From an uncultured Erysipelotrichaceae bacterium (GTDB taxonomy: Bacteria; Bacillota_I; Bacilli_A; RF39; UBA660): a stretch of DNA of 8,459 nucleotides. The stretch spans positions 1-8,459 of the forward strand of contig CACZQD010000129.1 of assembly GCA_902783215.1 (NCBI GenBank). The letters are read 5' to 3'. The notes beneath the pieces are model-generated. The model searched no databases. It was not told the DNA's origin and saw nothing but the letters and a program-made list of their open reading frames with translations. A program made the position numbers and the translations under genes. Of this stretch, positions 4,899-8,459 are shown one piece after another. Each line of letters begins with the position of its first letter. The stretch's first letter is position 1.

Positions 4899-5561
4899 AT
4901 GGTTTTATATGAAAAAAATGATGACAATTCAATTAATGTTTATACATTTGAACAAAATAGTGAATTAACAGTTAAATATAAACAAGAACAATTAAATAAC
5001 ATTCCCGATGACGAAAAATTCTTTGTTGCTAAGGAATTTCAACAAGATATTAACTATTTATCATGGTTTGAAAGAAATAAGGATAAATTAGAACAAACTA
5101 TTTTTAATATCAACGATTTAAATATAGCAGATAATAGTGGTATTCGTTCATTTAAAACTAATCAGGATTTACCTGAATTTAAGCGTATTGAGTTGATGAA
5201 TAAATATATTATGGGTATGGAAACGATTAATAGTTTACCAATACGGATTAATTTTAATGGAGTTGTAAAATATTTTTTGTTGTCTATTGAAAAATTTATA
5301 AATGATAAAAATAATTCAAATATTAGAATATGTAATGAAATAATTCAATTGTCTGAGTCCTTGTATTTATTGGAATTAATTTTGAGAAATAGGTTTAGCC
5401 TTATTAAAGATAGAGATATCCAAGAACAATTGAATATTATAAATTTTAAATATAGAGGCACTTATACTAAAAAAGATTTTATATATGGATTAATTCCACC
5501 AGAAAATAAAATAGAAAAATCAAATAGTGGTGTTCGTATAATGAAATTATTAAAAAAATAG
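4899..5561 (+). CDS. 220-aa protein of unknown function, first gene of operon
   Basis: The ATG at 4899 follows AAGGAGGG (4886-4893); the earlier ATG at 4881 has no ribosome binding site and lies before the predicted transcript start. The protein is soluble. An N-terminal acidic beta-like part (about 1-45) is followed by a mostly helical remainder, including a Leu/Ile-rich stretch (about 140-175, with SESLYLLELILRNR) and a basic tail ending MKLLKK. I recognise no family or catalytic motif. It precedes the 302-aa gene by 21 bases on one promoter. The pair may act as partners, such as a toxin with its neutraliser or an effector with its sensor, but that is inference from two-gene cargo in an integration hot spot. 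Confidence 0.82.
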   Translation: MVLYEKNDDNSINVYTFEQNSELTVKYKQEQLNNIPDDEKFFVAKEFQQDINYLSWFERNKDKLEQTIFNINDLNIADNSGIRSFKTNQDLPEFKRIELMNKYIMGMETINSLPIRINFNGVVKYFLLSIEKFINDKNNSNIRICNEIIQLSESLYLLELILRNRFSLIKDRDIQEQLNIINFKYRGTYTKKDFIYGLIPPENKIEKSNSGVRIMKLLKK

Positions 5562-5582
5562 CGTAGTAAAGGAGAGATTTAT

Positions 5583-6491
5583 ATGTATCTTTATAGAGTA
5601 GTTCCCAATAGTGTTATATGTGAAAATAAGTATAGTGATTTTAATTCTACAGCAATTAATCGCACGGAGTTTTTAGGTGCAGAAGATATTTATTATAACA
5701 TGGGGTATACATCTTTTATTGATGAAGTTAATACTGTTGGAAAAGAATATGATTCGATACCATCATTATCAACGGTTAGTATTAATAGGCAGTCTAAGGG
5801 AAAATTCTTTTTTCTTTACTTAGATGAAGCATTAGAAAATTGTTCTACCATAATTAATGGTTTTGGTAATAAAGATGGATATACATATTGTCTTCTTGTC
5901 TATGATTTTCCAATTGATATTATTATAAAAAATATTGGTTATGGATATTATGAAGGTCATAGGAGAGAACAAGTGCTTGAAACTGCTATTCAAATTAATG
6001 ATTTTGGTAGTAATATATCAAATAGTAAACAAATTAGTGACAAAGAAAAATTAAAAACATTAAGGGATTTATTAAGTAATACATTATTGACAGAAATTGA
6101 ATTATTTAGTCATTATAGTTCATACTCTGTTGATACATTAATTCGTTATGTCGATGAATTTAAAGATTTTGATTTAAAAAAACTTAGAAATGAGGAATGG
6201 CTAAATTCTAAAATTCAATCTTGTAAATTATTTGATAATATATTAAAATATGATGGATTTATTGTTAAAAGTAAATATTTAGTTGGCAAAAATATCCCAA
6301 TAAATATAGGATGGTATAATCGTCATACTTTTGGTAATTTACTTGCTTTTTGTAATGATATTTTAAAGAAAAATGGTATAGATGATTATATTGATGACAA
6401 CTGTTATAAAAAAAGAAACGATATAATTAATCACATGATAACATATCCTGAAGATAAGGAAAGTATTAAGAAATTACTAAAATCAAAATAA
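5583..6491 (+). CDS. 302-aa protein, possible ADP-ribosyltransferase-like N-terminal fold
   Basis: The ATG at 5583 follows AAAGGAGAG (about 5569-5577). There are no membrane segments or signal. The N-terminal part starts MYLYRVVPNS, with SLSTVSINR at about 61-69. It goes on with FFFLYLDEA (75-83), a beta strand YCLLVYDFP (102-110), and GYGYYEGHRREQVLE (119-133). An early Tyr-Arg, a mid Ser-Thr and a late E-x-x-x-E stretch in this order recall the layout of ART-fold enzymes (R-S-E type), but I cannot confirm it. The C-terminal half (about 150-302) is helical and Lys/Asp-rich. If the fold is right it would be a nucleotide-modifying effector, and the 220-aa partner a possible antagonist. It could equally be an unrelated uncharacterised family. 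Confidence 0.8.
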   Translation: MYLYRVVPNSVICENKYSDFNSTAINRTEFLGAEDIYYNMGYTSFIDEVNTVGKEYDSIPSLSTVSINRQSKGKFFFLYLDEALENCSTIINGFGNKDGYTYCLLVYDFPIDIIIKNIGYGYYEGHRREQVLETAIQINDFGSNISNSKQISDKEKLKTLRDLLSNTLLTEIELFSHYSSYSVDTLIRYVDEFKDFDLKKLRNEEWLNSKIQSCKLFDNILKYDGFIVKSKYLVGKNIPINIGWYNRHTFGNLLAFCNDILKKNGIDDYIDDNCYKKRNDIINHMITYPEDKESIKKLLKSK

Positions 6492-6537
6492 AAGAAAAAA
6501 CAGATATTCACATGACATATAAAGGAAGTAGATAATA

Positions 6538-6579
6538 ATGAGAGTGTATAGTACAATTAAAAAGAGGTGTAAAATATGA
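6538..6579 (+). CDS. 13-aa minicistron coupled to the transglutaminase-like gene
   Basis: ATG 6538 follows AAAGGAAG (6521-6528) and encodes a basic peptide, MRVYSTIKKRCKI. Its TGA stop (6577-6579) overlaps the ATG of the next gene (6576-6578) in an ATGA arrangement. This could be a leader peptide that sets translation of the next gene, a remnant of a larger gene, or chance. The peptide alone cannot be assigned. Confidence 0.35.
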   Translation: MRVYSTIKKRCKI

Positions 6580-7091
6580 TTAATACTCCTGAAGATTTAT
6601 TTGAGTTTATGTCCGACTTTAAATATGAATGGATGGATAAAGAGGGTAATTTTCATCAAGATAATATTCCTGAAATGTATGAGAGTTATTCTTTAATGTC
6701 TCCGGAAGAAGTTTTAAAATATAAAAAAGGAATATGTGTTGATCAAGCGGAATTTGAAAGAGATTGGTTTGATAAAAAAGGATATGAGCATAAAGTTATG
6801 GTCATACAACTAAAAAGAGAAAATGAATGGCCTGGACATGCATTTTTAATTTATAAAGATAATAATAAGTATTGTTGGTTTGAAAATGCATGGCATAGTC
6901 AAAAAGGAATACATATTTATAATTCTTATGAAGAATTAATTAGTGATGTTAAAAAAAGATTTATAGAACAAAATGATATTACCGAGGAAGAAATTAAAAG
7001 AATAGAAATTTTTGAACAACCTAGATATCCATATCATTTAAGTTATGAAGAAATGGATAAATATGATATTAATAATTCAAAGGTTATATAG
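6576..7091 (+). CDS. Transglutaminase-like cysteine enzyme
   Basis: The 171-aa product has the spaced motifs of the transglutaminase-like papain fold: YKKGICVDQAEFERDWF with Cys54, EWPGHAFLIYK with His88, and CWFENAW with Glu103 as the likely third residue. Members of this broad superfamily are cysteine proteases, peptide N-glycanases or amide-exchange enzymes; small soluble single-domain versions like this have no assigned substrate that I know. No signal peptide is seen, so it should act in the cytoplasm. The start is supported by AGAGGTG (6563-6569). It lies 84 bases after the 302-aa gene with no terminator between, so it may share that transcript. The acidic C-terminal part (about 130-171) has no known motif. 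Confidence 0.82.
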   Translation: MINTPEDLFEFMSDFKYEWMDKEGNFHQDNIPEMYESYSLMSPEEVLKYKKGICVDQAEFERDWFDKKGYEHKVMVIQLKRENEWPGHAFLIYKDNNKYCWFENAWHSQKGIHIYNSYEELISDVKKRFIEQNDITEEEIKRIEIFEQPRYPYHLSYEEMDKYDINNSKVI

Positions 7092-7107
7092 TTATCCAAA
7101 TCATAAT

Positions 7108-7476
7108 TTAATTAAAAGCTAATTCTACATTTAAATTTTTATCCGAATAGGCGATATATAAAAATATTAGACCACTTATTAAAACCAAAGTACTTGCAAG
7201 TAATGATAAATTATTAAATTCATTTATTTCTTGTGATTGGTATTTGATTTTTGAACTTTTATAACTATCATATGCATAATATATGTATACTAATAAAGCT
7301 ATCGAAAATATCGTTATCAATATGTGACGATATTTTTCTTTGGCTTCTTTATTATTATGAATTAGGTATTCTTTTTCCAACTTGTTAGCATAAAAAGATA
7401 GTGCAATAATGCCTAAATATATAATAAAGATAAAGTTCTCTATTTTAATTTGTTTTAATCTACTTTCTATATTCAT
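7108..7476 (-). CDS. Three-TM membrane protein next to the cotJ operon
   Basis: The 122-aa product has three hydrophobic segments at about residues 13-31, 50-69 and 90-110, separated by short charged loops, and ends DKNLNVELAFN. I recall similar uncharacterised small membrane proteins in Clostridia and other spore formers, with the same NV/DVE(L/I)AFN ending, but no function is known. It is convergent with the transglutaminase-like gene (16 bases apart) and divergent from the cotJ operon. No good ribosome binding site precedes the ATG. A TATAAT lies only five bases upstream, which would make a nearly leaderless message. It probably belongs to host backbone rather than to the element array. 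Confidence 0.82.
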   Translation of the reverse strand: MNIESRLKQIKIENFIFIIYLGIIALSFYANKLEKEYLIHNNKEAKEKYRHILITIFSIALLVYIYYAYDSYKSSKIKYQSQEINEFNNLSLLASTLVLISGLIFLYIAYSDKNLNVELAFN

Positions 7477-7509
7477 ATTACATTATATTAATTAATTAGG
7501 TATTTAACC

Positions 7510-7517
7510 CATACATA
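7510..7517 (+). promoter_or_regulatory. Possible sporulation (sigma-E-like) -10 element for cotJ
   Basis: CATACATA (7510-7517) resembles the CATACA-T -10 element of mother-cell sigma-E promoters, and cotJ operons are sigma-E-controlled in Bacillus subtilis. No convincing -35 is visible at the right distance. A second CATAATATA (7531-7539) lies too close to the ribosome binding site. Confidence 0.3.
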
Positions 7518-7557
7518 TATTACCCAAATTCATAATATAAATCGAGGAGAGGGAAAT

Positions 7558-8007
7558 ATGAATAATTATAAACAGTTTATTAATAATTATATTAATAAGT
7601 TTTCAACACCGACAGATAATTATGAACAACAAAATGTTCAAAACAATGTGCAAAAGTCTAATCTTTATGATCCATACGAGGGATTAATACGTGGAAATAT
7701 GTTCACAACTTTATATGATCCATATAAAATTAAACAACCATATGAAATAAAACCAATGAATCAACAAGCTGAGATGTTAACATATATTGATGCTTTATGC
7801 TTCGCTTGTGTTGATTTAAGTCTTTACTTAGATACACATCCTAATGATCAGCAAGCAATTCAGACTTTTAATCAATATCGTAAAGAAAAAGAAGACTTAG
7901 TCAAACGTTATGAAAATCAATTTGGACCACTTACTTTAGATAGTGATAGTTTAAACAACTATCCTTGGGCTTGGAATGATAGACCATGGCCATGGGAAGG
8001 GAATTAG
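7558..8007 (+). CDS. cotJB: Fused CotJA-CotJB spore coat protein
   Basis: Residues about 66-149 match CotJB: MLTYIDALCFACVDLSLYLD, THPNDQQAI, RYENQFGPLT, and the closing Trp/Pro-rich WAWNDRPWPWEGN. Residues about 35-61 read NLYDPYEGLIRG, MFTTLYDPYK and KQPY, the small CotJA pattern (an RG(T/N)xF core followed by a PYK/PY end). CotJA and CotJB are normally separate proteins of about 75-90 aa, so this single 149-aa chain looks like a fusion with a polar Asn/Gln-rich N-terminal extension (1-34). They act with CotJC in the spore coat. The start follows GGAGAGGG (7546-7553). The CotJC gene starts ten bases after the stop. Confidence 0.88.
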   Translation: MNNYKQFINNYINKFSTPTDNYEQQNVQNNVQKSNLYDPYEGLIRGNMFTTLYDPYKIKQPYEIKPMNQQAEMLTYIDALCFACVDLSLYLDTHPNDQQAIQTFNQYRKEKEDLVKRYENQFGPLTLDSDSLNNYPWAWNDRPWPWEGN

Positions 8008-8016
8008 GAGGTAAAT

Positions 8017-8459
8017 ATGTGGAAATATGAAAAAAAGTTAGAATATCCAATTAATATTCAAAATAAAGATTTAAAGATGGCAAAGATGTTACTTGCACAG
8101 TATGGTGGACCAGACGGAGAGTTTGCTGCCTCAATGAGATACTTAAATCAAAGATATACTATGCCTGATGAAAGAGGATTTGCTTTACTAAATGATATTG
8201 GTACAGAGGAACTTGCTCATGTTGAAATGATTGCTACGATGGTTGCTCAATTAATGAAAGGAGCATCATTAGATGAACTAAAAAAAGCAGGATTAGATGC
8301 TCAGTATGTTCAACACGATCATGCTTTATTCCCAGTTGATGCAGCAGGAGTACCATTTTCAAGTATGTATATTGAAACAAGTGGAGATTGGAGAAGTGAC
8401 TTAGAAAGTGATATGGCAGCAGAGCAAAGAGCAAGAACAACTTATGAACATTTAATGAA
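8017..8459 (+). CDS. cotJC: CotJC manganese catalase of the spore coat, cut by window end
   Basis: The frame is open from ATG 8017 to the window end (147 codons). AGGAGGT (8006-8012) overlaps the upstream stop codon, giving tight operon coupling. The sequence is the di-manganese catalase/CotJC family: start MWKYEKKLEYP, QYGGPDGEF with a metal ligand Glu35, TEELAHVEM with Glu65 and His68, and SDMAAEQRAR with Glu136. The second ligand histidine would lie beyond the window. The enzyme disproportionates hydrogen peroxide and sits in the spore coat with CotJA and CotJB. About 40-50 residues should be missing. Confidence 0.95.
   Translation, partial: MWKYEKKLEYPINIQNKDLKMAKMLLAQYGGPDGEFAASMRYLNQRYTMPDERGFALLNDIGTEELAHVEMIATMVAQLMKGASLDELKKAGLDAQYVQHDHALFPVDAAGVPFSSMYIETSGDWRSDLESDMAAEQRARTTYEHLM

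Larger units (their letters stand above)
4596..7091. mobile_element. Element block 3, right end not identified
   Basis: The block starts at core copy 3 and arm array G and carries the 220-aa, 302-aa and transglutaminase-like genes. No fourth core or arm array was found before the spore-coat operon. The right limit given here is only the end of the last gene co-directional with the cargo. The block may have lost its right end. Confidence 0.4.

Noticed and set aside
8234..8440. 68-codon ORF on the minus strand
   Set aside because: Antisense to cotJC, which is a certain gene.

Overview
The window is very AT-rich DNA from a spore-forming low-GC Bacillota. The evidence is a tRNA-Lys gene with an encoded CCA end, strong GGAGG-type ribosome binding sites, and a cotJ spore-coat operon (CotJA-CotJB fusion followed by a CotJC manganese catalase) at the right edge. 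A gut Erysipelotrichia/Coprobacillaceae-type or clostridial genome is plausible, but the species cannot be fixed from this sequence.

Layout. Positions 1-74 hold a tRNA-Lys(UUU) gene missing only its first two bases, followed by its terminator. The 3' two thirds of this tRNA plus the terminator recurs at 2761 and 4596. These are direct repeats of the kind left by site-specific integration into a tRNA gene. They divide the left part into stacked element-like blocks: block 1 (26-2760), block 2 (2761-4595) and block 3 (4596 to an unrecognised end, perhaps near 7091). Beside each core, and also at two places without a core (about 1260 and 2464), lies an array of 10-bp GTAGCCTACA-like repeats spaced 11 bp apart, one helical turn. 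These look like arm-type binding sites of a tyrosine integrase. In five places the array runs into a conserved leader, then a promoter and a cargo gene, so the region reads like a cassette array. The only integrase trace is a C-terminal remnant (3961-4335, minus strand). The elements therefore appear unable to move alone.

Cargo. Block 1 carries a two-TM coiled-coil protein overlapping a 74-aa protein, a 314-aa orphan protein, and a gene start cut off by an arm array. Block 2 carries a membrane-anchored surface protein whose reading frame is broken at a run of nine G bases; one G fewer restores a 290-codon protein, so it looks phase-variable and OFF here. Block 3 carries a two-gene operon of unknown function (220 and 302 aa), a 13-codon minicistron, and a transglutaminase-like cysteine enzyme.

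From about 7108 rightwards the sequence looks like host backbone: a three-TM protein on the minus strand, diverging from the cotJ operon, which carries a possible sporulation-type promoter. The left part is best seen as an accretion hot spot of integrase-poor elements beside tRNA-Lys, with unknown cargo that could include phage-defence or surface-variation functions (inference).
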